Part shown: positions 8,042 through 14,846 of the stretch, one piece after another
How positions within the stretch are numbered: position 1 is the first letter of the stretch
Layout: the number at the start of each line of letters is the position of its first letter
Source of the DNA: Gilliamella sp. ESL0441
GTDB lineage: Bacteria; Pseudomonadota; Gammaproteobacteria; Enterobacterales; Orbaceae
Direction: 5' to 3'
DNA length: 64,000 nucleotides
Assembly: GCF_019469185.1 (NCBI RefSeq)
Contig: NZ_CP048264.1
Coordinates: 1,860,001-1,924,000, forward strand
Program-made: the position numbers and the translations under genes
The notes under the pieces: model-generated
What the model was told of the DNA's origin: nothing
The model's input: the letters and a program-made list of their open reading frames with translations, nothing else
The model's database searches: none

Positions 8042-8481
8042 CACATCAAACCATTTAAATACACTGTTTTACCGCCATTTTTAATTGCAGTGAGTACTAT
8101 TTGACGGTTTTTGGTTGGACTAAATCCGATATGCACCCATTGATTATGCTCTTGGATAAGCTTATCAAATACCACACCGGCATCAATTAAGCGTTGACAA
8201 ATTTGTTTCGGCGTACCAAATGGAGAACGAAAGTCAACCGCTAAACCCTTTGTATGAGCACTATTTGCAGCACCACCGATCCGGGCATTTAATGCCGGAC
8301 AACGGTAACCGGAAGTAATGATGATTGGGTGCTCAAGGGCTTTTCTGACCAGTTCAAGTTTTATTGCTGTTAATTGGATATTGGGCATCAGTGCTGCCGG
8401 TACTGAATTGTCTATTTTTAGTCGACTGGCGGTCAGTGAATAAGTAAACTCTTCCAGTTTGAAGTGTTCAGTCAATTTCAT
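8041..8481 (-). CDS. Endolysin, peptidase M15 family (D-Ala-D-Ala carboxypeptidase fold)
   Basis: About 146 residues from MKLTEHFKLEEF at 8481, the usual start of this family. The frame opens 11 codons earlier at 8514 without a ribosome site. Motifs SGYRCPALN, SAHTKGLAVDF (zinc His and Asp) and WVHIGF (second zinc His) define the M15_3 zinc peptidases used as phage endolysins. It cuts peptide cross-links of the wall. No signal peptide is present, so release depends on the holin encoded just upstream. A GAGAGG sequence lies about 12 bases before the chosen ATG, a longer spacing than usual. Confidence 0.88.
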   Translation of the reverse strand: MKLTEHFKLEEFTYSLTASRLKIDNSVPAALMPNIQLTAIKLELVRKALEHPIIITSGYRCPALNARIGGAANSAHTKGLAVDFRSPFGTPKQICQRLIDAGVVFDKLIQEHNQWVHIGFSPTKNRQIVLTAIKNGGKTVYLNGLM

Positions 8482-8497
8482 TTGTTTTAATTTCCTC

Positions 8498-8824
8498 TCA
8501 ATTATCATGTTCACGTGTTTTTTTTAATAATTGTTCTTCAAGTGTTTTGATTAATGTGGCACCTGACCACCCCGCTAACCCAGCCACACCGCCTGCCAGT
8601 TCAAACTGCCAGTTAAAGTAACTTGCCGCTAGCAAAACCAAACCGCCAGCAAAGGTGGAGATAAAGATCTGAGCAATTAAAATCATCAGATTGAACTTAT
8701 TACCATTGATAATTTGATAGCAATAACTGGCAAGTGAACCAAGTAAAGTGATAAAAAATAAATAAACGACAACATACCAATTGATATGGTCAGGCTCTTT
8801 GATTGGCATAGGTTTCATCTTCAT
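8498..8824 (-). CDS. Holin (three predicted membrane segments)
   Basis: A 108-residue product with hydrophobic segments near residues 16-37, 46-69 and 74-92, the last Gly/Ala-rich (GGVAGLAGWSGATLIK), and a charged C-terminus. It resembles holins of lambdoid and HP1-like phages. GGAGG lies 6 bases before the first ATG. The N-terminus is MKMKPMPI, so a second in-frame Met occurs at position 3, as in the lambda S MKM dual start. It is the first gene after the terminator pair and would time lysis for particle release. Confidence 0.8.
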   Translation of the reverse strand: MKMKPMPIKEPDHINWYVVVYLFFITLLGSLASYCYQIINGNKFNLMILIAQIFISTFAGGLVLLAASYFNWQFELAGGVAGLAGWSGATLIKTLEEQLLKKTREHDN

Positions 8825-8950
8825 CGTGAGCCTCCTGCTGAGGCAGTTAAAAATAAGAAAGGGTTACGCAGCACTTATGTATAAATTATTTTCTGAGATT
8901 GCTCTGCGAACCCGTTGAATTGTGATAACTGATAGTTAAATCGTAGACAT
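8825..8950. other. Leader between terminator and holin
   Basis: A 126-base stretch on the minus strand between the proximal hairpin terminator and the holin start. No second promoter of good quality is evident. This would be the beginning of the antiterminated late transcript. Confidence 0.4.
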
Positions 8951-8977
8951 AAAAAAACCGCAATGAAGCGGTTTAAT
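8951..8977 (-). terminator. Second intrinsic terminator before the lysis genes
   Basis: The minus strand reads AAACCGC-TTCATT-GCGGTTT followed by TTTTATG, a 7-bp stem with a U-tract. It lies about 140 bases downstream of the late promoter start and just before the lysis cassette, so full-length late transcripts must pass it. Confidence 0.85.
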
Positions 8978-9072
8978 AAAAGAGACTTATATTAATGAAG
9001 TTTATTTAATTTATTTTGATTATTTTATATGAATAAACAGGATGTTAAATAACACATTGCAAATTAAAGGCA
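8978..9072. other. Spacer between the two terminators
   Basis: AT-rich, no frame or clear promoter. RNA that passes the first terminator but stops at the second would be about 165 bases long. Confidence 0.4.
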
Positions 9073-9098
9073 ATAAAAAAGCCCGCTTAGCGGGCTTA
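9073..9098 (-). terminator. First intrinsic terminator (tR'-like)
   Basis: The minus strand reads AAGCCCGC-TAA-GCGGGCTT with a run of T directly after, an 8-bp GC-rich stem and a 3-base loop. It begins about 20 bases after the predicted start of the promoter at 9124-9152. A terminator this close to a strong promoter and next to a Q-like gene matches the lambda pR'-tR' logic. Confidence 0.92.
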
Positions 9099-9123
9099 AG
9101 TAACAATTCTTGATTTTGAGATA

Positions 9124-9152
9124 ATTATACATACATTAGCGTACGTTGTCAA
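9124..9152 (-). promoter_or_regulatory. Perfect sigma70 promoter (pR'-like late promoter)
   Basis: The minus strand carries TTGACA (9152-9147), a 17-base spacer and TATAAT (9129-9124), a full match to the sigma70 consensus at both boxes. Transcription would start near 9117 and run left into two terminators and then the lysis and tail genes. It lies within 50 bases of the end of the Q-like gene. Confidence 0.9.
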
Positions 9153-9170
9153 GATTAACTATCCCATTTT

Positions 9171-9707
9171 TTAAAACACTAAATGTTGCAATAACTCCAG
9201 TTCAGTGCCGGTTAACATCGTTTGCATCGATAATGCACCAATAATGTAACTTTCACCACTACTTTTAATTTTTCGGATATTACCTTCACTACAAGCTAAA
9301 TCCTGAGCTATTTGACGTAAATTTTTAGGTTTAATGATTAATGTAGACGATTTTTGTGTTTTATTTCTTTCGATATAAATATGATCATCGACAATCATTT
9401 CATCACCATAATAGAATTTGATGAGAACTTTCGCTTCTTCTTTTATTTTCGCTATTTTGCTATTTTTCATTGTCGAGATAATTGCATCAATAATTAATCC
9501 ATCTTTATCTAAACAGACTTGTTTATATTCCTTTTTCTGTGATTGATAAAGACTAAAACCTTTTCGTTGTATGTAAGCTTCTTTTCTAGCCCAATTACCC
9601 CATCTGGTTAATACTTGAGTAATATCATAATCAGCGTTCAAGCTTACTTTATTGAGCCATTGTTTCGGGGTAGGACATTCTTCAACATTGATCTGTTTTG
9701 CTAGCAT
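9171..9707 (-). CDS. Q-like late antitermination protein
   Basis: A 178-residue product, start MLAKQINVEECPTP with a GAGGTGA ribosome site. It contains ITQVLTRWGNWARKEA, close to the QVLERWGAWA core of phage antitermination Q family proteins, and a C-terminal helix-turn-helix-like region (LRQIAQDLACSEGNIRKIK). Its place directly upstream of a strong promoter with immediate terminators supports the role of loading onto paused RNA polymerase and allowing late transcription. It would be the activator switch of the lysis and tail genes. Confidence 0.75.
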   Translation of the reverse strand: MLAKQINVEECPTPKQWLNKVSLNADYDITQVLTRWGNWARKEAYIQRKGFSLYQSQKKEYKQVCLDKDGLIIDAIISTMKNSKIAKIKEEAKVLIKFYYGDEMIVDDHIYIERNKTQKSSTLIIKPKNLRQIAQDLACSEGNIRKIKSSGESYIIGALSMQTMLTGTELELLQHLVF

Positions 9708-9858
9708 TATTCACCTCAGGTATTATTTTATTTCTAATCAAAAATTTGTATTTATGCGTCAGTAATAGTTATTTAAATTATTAATCCGCTATTTATTTGC
9801 TTGCTGCTTTTATTAACTTTGTTATTAACATGCTTGTTCATTGAATGAAAAATTAAAA

Positions 9859-9999
9859 TCAGCGCTTAAACTCTTCCTTTACTTTATTAAGTTCATATTG
9901 ATTAATATGTCTTCGACGGTATTCATAAAGTTGTTCAATAAGTTTTTCTGCTTCTTTTATTTTTTCATCAATAGCATCTAATTGTTGTTGAGGCGTCAT
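9859..9999 (-). CDS. Small coiled-coil protein of unknown function
   Basis: A 46-residue product from the ATG at 9999 (MTPQQQLDAIDEKIKEAEKL), with GGAAG 7 bases upstream. It is almost entirely charged heptad-like helix and ends in KVKEEFKR. The longer frame to 10062 has no ribosome site. It lies 150 bases upstream of the Q-like gene on the same strand and could share its transcript. Not recognised as a named family. Confidence 0.55.
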   Translation of the reverse strand: MTPQQQLDAIDEKIKEAEKLIEQLYEYRRRHINQYELNKVKEEFKR

Positions 10000-10033
10000 T
10001 TTTTTTCTTCCATTCTGATAATTTATGTTATTA

Positions 10034-10076
10034 ATATTATCAACAATAAACTGCAAAATCAATAACTATTGTTATT
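10034..10076 (-). promoter_or_regulatory. Candidate promoter with overlapping inverted repeat for the Q transcript
   Basis: On the minus strand TTGATT (10062-10057), a 17-base spacer and TAATAT (10039-10034) form a reasonable sigma70 promoter ahead of the small coiled-coil gene. AATAAC-tatt-GTTATT at 10061-10076 overlaps the upstream edge of the -35 box and could be an operator for a repressor. Confidence 0.4.
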
Positions 10077-10210
10077 TAAATTTAACTTTAACAATATAAT
10101 TTTACACAAAAATAGAGATAATTTATTTAAAATCAATTAAATGAAATAAAAATGTTTATTTGCATCTATTAAAATTCGATAACAAATCCTTTTTTTGATA
10201 ACTTTAGATA

Positions 10211-10239
10211 TTGACAAATTTAATAACTTATATTATCAT
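10211..10239 (+). promoter_or_regulatory. Strong plus-strand promoter candidate
   Basis: TTGACA (10211-10216), 17 bases, TATCAT (10234-10239). The predicted start is near 10246. It drives rightward, divergent from the cluster, toward a strong terminator at 10438. Confidence 0.6.
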
Positions 10240-10245
10240 AATCAC

Positions 10246-10459
10246 CATCAAAACTAATTGAGTTACCAAAAAATTAGCAATACTTCGAGTTACTAGTGGG
10301 GTAATAAGATTCAAGTAGCTAGCAGGGGCATATGAACATTCTGCAGTTTTGATGAGATATTGAAAGAACAATTCATTTAATATGATTGTTATTAGATATC
10401 TGATAAGTGAAACAATGGTTACATTTCACACTCTTTTGCCCCGAAATCGGGGCTTTTTT
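10246..10459 (+). ncRNA. Candidate small RNA or attenuated leader of about 210 bases
   Basis: The stretch between the promoter at 10211-10239 and the terminator at 10438-10459 has no good open frame with a ribosome site, but is less AT-rich in its middle (about 10296-10345, with GTGGGGTAATAAG and AGCAGGGGCAT). A promoter, a structured body and an intrinsic terminator make a small RNA plausible. Alternatively it is a leader whose terminator attenuates the two small genes that follow. No known RNA family is claimed. Confidence 0.45.
10438..10459 (+). terminator. Intrinsic terminator directly before a small gene
   Basis: GCCCCG-AAAT-CGGGGC followed by six T. It ends only 10 bases before the ATG at 10470 and just ahead of that gene's ribosome site, so it acts on the upstream transcript and not on the gene's own end. 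Confidence 0.9.
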
Positions 10460-10469
10460 AGAGGTTATT

Positions 10470-10640
10470 ATGACTAATCGAGATTTTGTAAAAACAGAGA
10501 GAAGATTAAAAGATCGATTTCACAATGATTATCAATTAACACACAGTGAAATTCAATTTGCCCTTTTGTGTACTTTTATTCTAATTATCGGTGGTTTATT
10601 TGGATTTTTTTATTGGATTTTACAAATTGCAACGAGTTAA
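10470..10640 (+). CDS. Small membrane protein, unknown
   Basis: A 56-residue product from the ATG at 10470 with AGAGG 5 bases upstream. The frame extends to a GTG at 10407, but that part runs through the terminator stem and is not used. The charged N-terminal half (MTNRDFVKTERRLKDRF) precedes one membrane segment (FALLCTFILIIGGLFGFFYWIL). It is followed immediately by another small gene. It could be a regulator or immunity-type protein of the neighbouring cluster, but nothing in the sequence shows this. Confidence 0.6.
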   Translation: MTNRDFVKTERRLKDRFHNDYQLTHSEIQFALLCTFILIIGGLFGFFYWILQIATS

Positions 10641-10643
10641 GTG

Positions 10644-10919
10644 ATGAATAGATTATATCAGTTAGTTGAGAATGGCTATGAGCGAAATTATTGGAAAATG
10701 ATGGAGCGCATTGAGGCTCAAGATGCGATAGAAGAATGGATTGATGAACGAGCGTCTACACTTATTAAAAACTTTAGTAATGAAAATGATTGTCAAATAC
10801 TTGAACTGATAAAATCAAAGCTCGATAATCACGCTGTTAATGTTGATATTTACCATCAGTTCATTATTGATATTTGTTATTCGCAAGCTAAACAAGAATT
10901 AAATAATAAATTATATTAA
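10644..10919 (+). CDS. Hypothetical 91-residue acidic protein
   Basis: The start ATG at 10644 lies 3 bases after the previous stop, preceded by an in-frame GTG at 10641. The protein begins MNRLYQLVENGYERNYWKM, is helical and acidic, and contains no recognised motif. Being coupled to the small membrane protein gene it is probably a two-gene unit read from the attenuated promoter at 10211. Confidence 0.6.
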   Translation: MNRLYQLVENGYERNYWKMMERIEAQDAIEEWIDERASTLIKNFSNENDCQILELIKSKLDNHAVNVDIYHQFIIDICYSQAKQELNNKLY

Positions 10920-11015
10920 TTGATAAGTCACTTTATTCAAACTAACTAAATTTTCATAATGAGTTTATAAAACAATCAAATAGAATTCTGATAACTCATA
11001 AATTTGAATAATATA

Positions 11016-11103
11016 TGGCGGTGAGGAAGGGATTCGAACCCTTGATACGTTGCCGTATACACACTTTCCAGGCGTGCTCCTTCAACCACTCGGACACCTC
11101 ACC
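11016..11103 (-). tRNA. tRNA-Ser (anticodon GGA)
   Basis: The minus strand folds as an 88-base class II tRNA with acceptor GGTGAGG, a long variable arm, the T-loop GGTTCGAATCC and an encoded 3' CCA. The anticodon loop CTGGAAA places GGA at 11069-11067. It flanks the phage-derived cluster, with its 3' end facing the cluster. Confidence 0.97.
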
Positions 11104-11174
11104 GTTTTATAGAGCCTGCTTTATATTGGCAGGCTGCATACTATAATGATCGTAACAAAATTTTTCAAGTATTT

Positions 11175-11264
11175 TTAATTCATGCACACAATAATACCGA
11201 AAACAGCAATCACCCCCAACGAGGCGATTACAGTTAATAATGCATATTTTAAATCTGTATTCAT
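11175..11264 (-). CDS. 29-residue single-span membrane peptide
   Basis: From the ATG at 11264, with AGGAG 7 bases upstream, the frame encodes MNTDLKYALLTVIASLGV then IAVFGIIVCMN and a stop. One hydrophobic helix spans nearly the whole peptide. It lies between prc and the tRNA-Ser gene on the same strand. The good ribosome site and the clean membrane helix favour a real small protein. The family is not recognised. Confidence 0.5.
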   Translation of the reverse strand: MNTDLKYALLTVIASLGVIAVFGIIVCMN

Positions 11265-11301
11265 ACTTTATCTCCTATTTTTATTTATTCGCTTTTGTTG
11301 T

Positions 11302-13374
11302 CTATCTTACGGAAATATTGAATGAAGTTATTTCTTCATCACCTTGCCGTAACGCAACATTTGCATAATTTGGAACAAAATCCAGTAATATTTCAATTGC
11401 TTCATCTAAATAAGCATCGGGTTTTTTATAATCCTTAGGTAGATCTTCCATTTTTTTAATTGGCGATAAACCAGCACGATTTAAACGCTCATTCATTCGT
11501 CGTAAATCACGATCTTCGTCATTTTTTTGTTCTGCTTCACGCTCTTTCTTATTTAACGAAACAATATATTGGCTATCTTTTTTATTGTTGAATCTTTTTA
11601 TATCTTGTTCAAGATAAATAAACTCAGGATTATTTGCAATTCGCGATAAATGCTCTTTTTTAAGTTTCGATAGCATTGGTTTAAGATTTGCAACTTTAGT
11701 ATATTTTGCCGAAGGTATCTTATCCCATGGCAGAGCATTATCTAAGAATCGTTCACCTGTTTCATCAACATACTTAGTTCTACTCATTTCAATGTCTGGT
11801 TCAACACCTTTTAACTGCGTACTACCACCGTTAATGCGATAAAATTTTTGAACCGTATATTGAACGCCACCCAATTCTGGCCAATCAGGATGTAAACTTG
11901 CATCCACTGGATAAGCAATATTTCGAGATGTTTGAACTGTACCTTTACCATAAGTCGTTTCACCTACAATTACGGCACGTCCGTAATCTTGCATTGCTGC
12001 AGAAAATATTTCGGAAGCAGACGCACTATATCGATTAACCATAACAACAATTGGACCGGAATACTTGATGCCTTTATTTTTATCGTCATAAACTGTCACT
12101 TTTTGTAAGTTATCGCGTACTTGAACAACAGGGCCTTTATCAATAAATAATCCAGTTAATAGGATAACTTCACCGAGCGAACCTCCCCCATTGTCACGCA
12201 AATCAATAACAAGACCTTTTAAGTTTTCTTTATTAGCTTGCGTTAATAATGATTCTACTTTATCTGTTAATCCAATATAGAAACTTGGAATCTCAATAAC
12301 CCCGACTTTTCCTCGTTCATTATCGATGATCTTCAATTTTGCTTCTCTATCTTCGAAATGAATTTTATCGCGAGTTAATTCTATAACTTTGGGTTTACTA
12401 TTGTTACCTGCTGGTAAAATTTCTAATTTAACTACTGTCCCTTTCGGTCCACGGATTTTATCAACCACATCATCTAAACGCCAACCAATCACATCTTCTA
12501 TCGCAGCGTTATTTTGACCTACACCAATAATTTTATCACCCACAGCAAGTTGCTTACTTTTCTCAGCTGGACCACCAGTTACAAATGACATAATTTCAGT
12601 ATAATCATCTTTTTGACTTAGGGTTGCGCCTATACCTTCTAATGATAGACTCATTTCAGAATCAAAATCACGTTTTTTACGTGGTGCCAAATAACTTGTA
12701 TGAGGATCAATTTCACGAGCAAAAGCATTCATGAAAACTTGAAAAGCATCTTCAGTGTTTGATTGAACTAAAGTTCTTAATACACGGTTATAACGTTTGC
12801 TTAGTATATCTCGTATCTCTTGTTCATTTTTACCGGATAAAGATAAGCTCAGTTCATCATATTTAACTCTTTTATTCCAATAAACATCAAGTTCTTTCTC
12901 TGAACTTGCCCACGAAATATCTTCCCTTTTAAAATCGATACTATCCTTAGATGAAAAATCCATTGGGCGAGCGAGTACTTTTAAAGCATATTGATAACGT
13001 TTATATCGTTTTTGAATAGCTAGATTATAAATATCGTAAGCTAGTTTTAAGTTACCATCTAATAATTCTTGACCTATTGATTCTTGCTTACTTCTAAAAC
13101 GATTAATATCACTTTGCGTAAATATCGCTTTATTTCCGTCTAATAATTTGAAATAACGATCAAAAATCTTAGCTGAAAAGGCACCATTCAAATCAAAATT
13201 ACGGTAATGTGCTTGAGTAAAATAATTCGTTACTCGATTCGCTACGATTTGATGGATTTCATCTTGTTTTAAAGTGGGTAGTTGTTCAGCTGTAGGTTGC
13301 TTAGCATGAGCACTGTGGCTAACTATAAACATCACTAAGCTTAATTTTAAAATACCTTTTAATAAGTTACTCAT
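11302..13374 (-). CDS. prc: Tail-specific periplasmic protease Prc (Tsp)
   Basis: A 690-residue product with a signal peptide (MSNLLKGILKLSLVMFIV...AHA), an N-terminal helical domain, a PDZ domain (about residues 235-320) and an S41 protease domain. The catalytic Ser lies in RYSASASEIF and the Lys in YGKGTVQ. Length matches E. coli Prc (682). It degrades periplasmic proteins with nonpolar C-termini and processes penicillin-binding protein 3. It lies 9 bases downstream of proQ, the conserved proQ-prc pairing. Confidence 0.97.
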   Translation of the reverse strand: MSNLLKGILKLSLVMFIVSHSAHAKQPTAEQLPTLKQDEIHQIVANRVTNYFTQAHYRNFDLNGAFSAKIFDRYFKLLDGNKAIFTQSDINRFRSKQESIGQELLDGNLKLAYDIYNLAIQKRYKRYQYALKVLARPMDFSSKDSIDFKREDISWASSEKELDVYWNKRVKYDELSLSLSGKNEQEIRDILSKRYNRVLRTLVQSNTEDAFQVFMNAFAREIDPHTSYLAPRKKRDFDSEMSLSLEGIGATLSQKDDYTEIMSFVTGGPAEKSKQLAVGDKIIGVGQNNAAIEDVIGWRLDDVVDKIRGPKGTVVKLEILPAGNNSKPKVIELTRDKIHFEDREAKLKIIDNERGKVGVIEIPSFYIGLTDKVESLLTQANKENLKGLVIDLRDNGGGSLGEVILLTGLFIDKGPVVQVRDNLQKVTVYDDKNKGIKYSGPIVVMVNRYSASASEIFSAAMQDYGRAVIVGETTYGKGTVQTSRNIAYPVDASLHPDWPELGGVQYTVQKFYRINGGSTQLKGVEPDIEMSRTKYVDETGERFLDNALPWDKIPSAKYTKVANLKPMLSKLKKEHLSRIANNPEFIYLEQDIKRFNNKKDSQYIVSLNKKEREAEQKNDEDRDLRRMNERLNRAGLSPIKKMEDLPKDYKKPDAYLDEAIEILLDFVPNYANVALRQGDEEITSFNISVR

Positions 13375-13383
13375 GGCAATTCT

Positions 13384-14355
13384 CTATTTAATTATGTGCT
13401 CAGGTTTAACGGTTAATTGCATACCAGAGCCAACTTTTACTTTGATATGATCTTTTTCAATATTGACGATTTGTACCTTTAATGTTTTATTACTTAAACT
13501 CACTTTGACAAAATCACCAATCTGTAGAGTTTTGGGCGCTTTCTGTAAGGAAGAATGAACTAAGTTAGGTTTCAAATCTGTTCGCTTTTTAAAATTCTCT
13601 TTAGCCTTACCTTTGCTTTCTTTTAATTGTTGCTGTGCATAATCCATTTGTTGTTGGGTAATTATTTCGCCTTCGTTACCATCTAAATCAACACGATGCA
13701 CGCCCGTTTTAAGACAATATAAGTATCGCCAATTATTAGTATAAACCCTTAAAGCAATGCGAAGCTTTGTTTTGCTAATTTCTTCTTTACCGTCTAGGCG
13801 AGAAAGAATATCTTGAAAGATACCTATTTTCAGAGGTTTGGCTTCACCTTCAAGACTAAAACATTTCGGAAACTGTTGAGCCAGATAAACAATAATTTCT
13901 TTACTGTTTGTCAATTGAAATTGCTTTTCCATTCTTTTCGCCGTCTCGACTAAACTATTAGAACGAGGTGAAGAATGCACATTTGCTCCAGTTTTATCTT
14001 TATTCTCTTTTTTAGATCGTTGTTTAGCTTTTTCTTTACTAATCTTTAGCTGCTCCTGAGCGAGATCCATCTGTTCTTGTGTAATAACTTCATGATCATG
14101 TCCATTCAAGTCTATCCGATATTTACCTGTTTTAATACTATGCAAATAACGCCAACTTGTTGTATAAGAGCGTAATGCTAAACGTAGTTTAGATTTACTC
14201 AATTCTTGATTTGAATCTAATCGTGAAAGAATATCTTCAAATATATCTATTTTTAATGGTTTAGCTTCACCTTCAAGCGTAAAACAATTAGGAAATAGTT
14301 GAGCTAAATAAGCTATAATTTCTTTATTATTTGTCAATTGAAACTGTTTTTCCAT
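13384..14355 (-). CDS. proQ: ProQ RNA chaperone with duplicated FinO/ProQ domain
   Basis: A 323-residue product, against about 230 for ordinary ProQ. Residues 1-112 and 142-253 are two full copies of the RNA-binding domain, each with PLKI-IF-DILSRLD and SK-KLR-ALR-YT--WRYL. A C-terminal KOW/Tudor-like domain (about 268-323) occurs once. The second copy begins with MEKQFQLTN, like the first, and is preceded by ACGGCGAAAAGA, a vestige of the ribosome site found before copy 1, so it looks like a fusion of two tandem genes. Domain 2 is closer to standard ProQ. An internal start at 13932 could still make a single-domain form. Confidence 0.92.
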   Translation of the reverse strand: MEKQFQLTNNKEIIAYLAQLFPNCFTLEGEAKPLKIDIFEDILSRLDSNQELSKSKLRLALRSYTTSWRYLHSIKTGKYRIDLNGHDHEVITQEQMDLAQEQLKISKEKAKQRSKKENKDKTGANVHSSPRSNSLVETAKRMEKQFQLTNSKEIIVYLAQQFPKCFSLEGEAKPLKIGIFQDILSRLDGKEEISKTKLRIALRVYTNNWRYLYCLKTGVHRVDLDGNEGEIITQQQMDYAQQQLKESKGKAKENFKKRTDLKPNLVHSSLQKAPKTLQIGDFVKVSLSNKTLKVQIVNIEKDHIKVKVGSGMQLTVKPEHIIK

Positions 14356-14371
14356 TAGTTTTTCCGTAGCA

Positions 14372-14776
14372 TTAAAATTTTAAATTATGAAAGGGAAATA
14401 TTGGGTTTTTATTTTGTGCTAATAGTTTTGAGTATTTTTCAAATTTCTGATTACTAGCTTCTGGCTGTTGCTTAACATACCGTATTTTTTTCTGATTAAC
14501 CTCATCTTTTCTGCTTTCAATCCTATTGGGCTTAAACCGTTTAAAAAGGATTATGAAACTTTTTAAATTCCACCTTTTTATAATATCGATATTTAAGATA
14601 ATTCGTGATTTAACTTTACTCATTATTTCATAGACTTTCAAACGATAAACAATATCGCGTAAAATATCAATCTTTAACGGTTTTGTTATCGTTTGAAAAG
14701 TGAAACAAATAGGAAACTGCTGAACTAAATAAGCAATAATCTCTTGACTATCTGTTAGTTGAAATTGTTTTACCAT
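14372..14776 (-). CDS. Degenerate ProQ-like paralogue
   Basis: A 134-residue product starting MVKQFQLTDSQEIIAYLVQQ, clearly the same domain as in proQ, 16 bases upstream of it. The first 50 residues keep the fold (PLKIDILRDIVYRL), but the second half has lost the conserved LR-ALR-YT--WRYL residues that bind RNA, and no Tudor domain follows. It is either decaying or has diverged to a new use. The GGAA ribosome site is retained. Together with proQ it makes three tandem copies of the domain. Confidence 0.75.
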   Translation of the reverse strand: MVKQFQLTDSQEIIAYLVQQFPICFTFQTITKPLKIDILRDIVYRLKVYEIMSKVKSRIILNIDIIKRWNLKSFIILFKRFKPNRIESRKDEVNQKKIRYVKQQPEASNQKFEKYSKLLAQNKNPIFPFHNLKF

Positions 14777-14846
14777 TTGTTATTCCGTTGCAACAAGTTT
14801 CCTAATCTTAAGGCGCTAAAGTATATATCAGCTTATGCAATAACAC

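Larger units (their letters stand above)
1..10062 (-). mobile_element. Lambda-tail-type cluster without head genes (candidate F-type tailocin)
   Basis: The minus strand carries, in transcription order, a small coiled-coil protein, a Q-like antiterminator, a strong promoter with terminators, holin, endolysin, Rz/Rz1, and the complete lambda-type tail set U, V, G/GT, H, M, L, K, I and the start of J. In lambda-like phages the terminase, portal, capsid and connector genes lie between lysis and tail genes. Here only about 150 bases separate Rz from the tail terminator gene. All reading frames are intact, which argues for retained function rather than a decaying prophage. Flexible tailocins such as F-pyocins have this content. 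The left end lies outside the window, so head genes beyond J cannot be strictly excluded. The right boundary is uncertain (about 10.06 to 10.92 kb). Confidence 0.65.

Noticed and set aside
10407-10469. GTG-started N-terminal extension of the small membrane protein
   Set aside because: It reads through the terminator stem and has no ribosome site; the ATG at 10470 has one.
10920-11020. Attachment site at the 3' end of tRNA-Ser
   Set aside because: No integrase gene and no duplicated tRNA end are visible in the window; the other boundary lies outside it.
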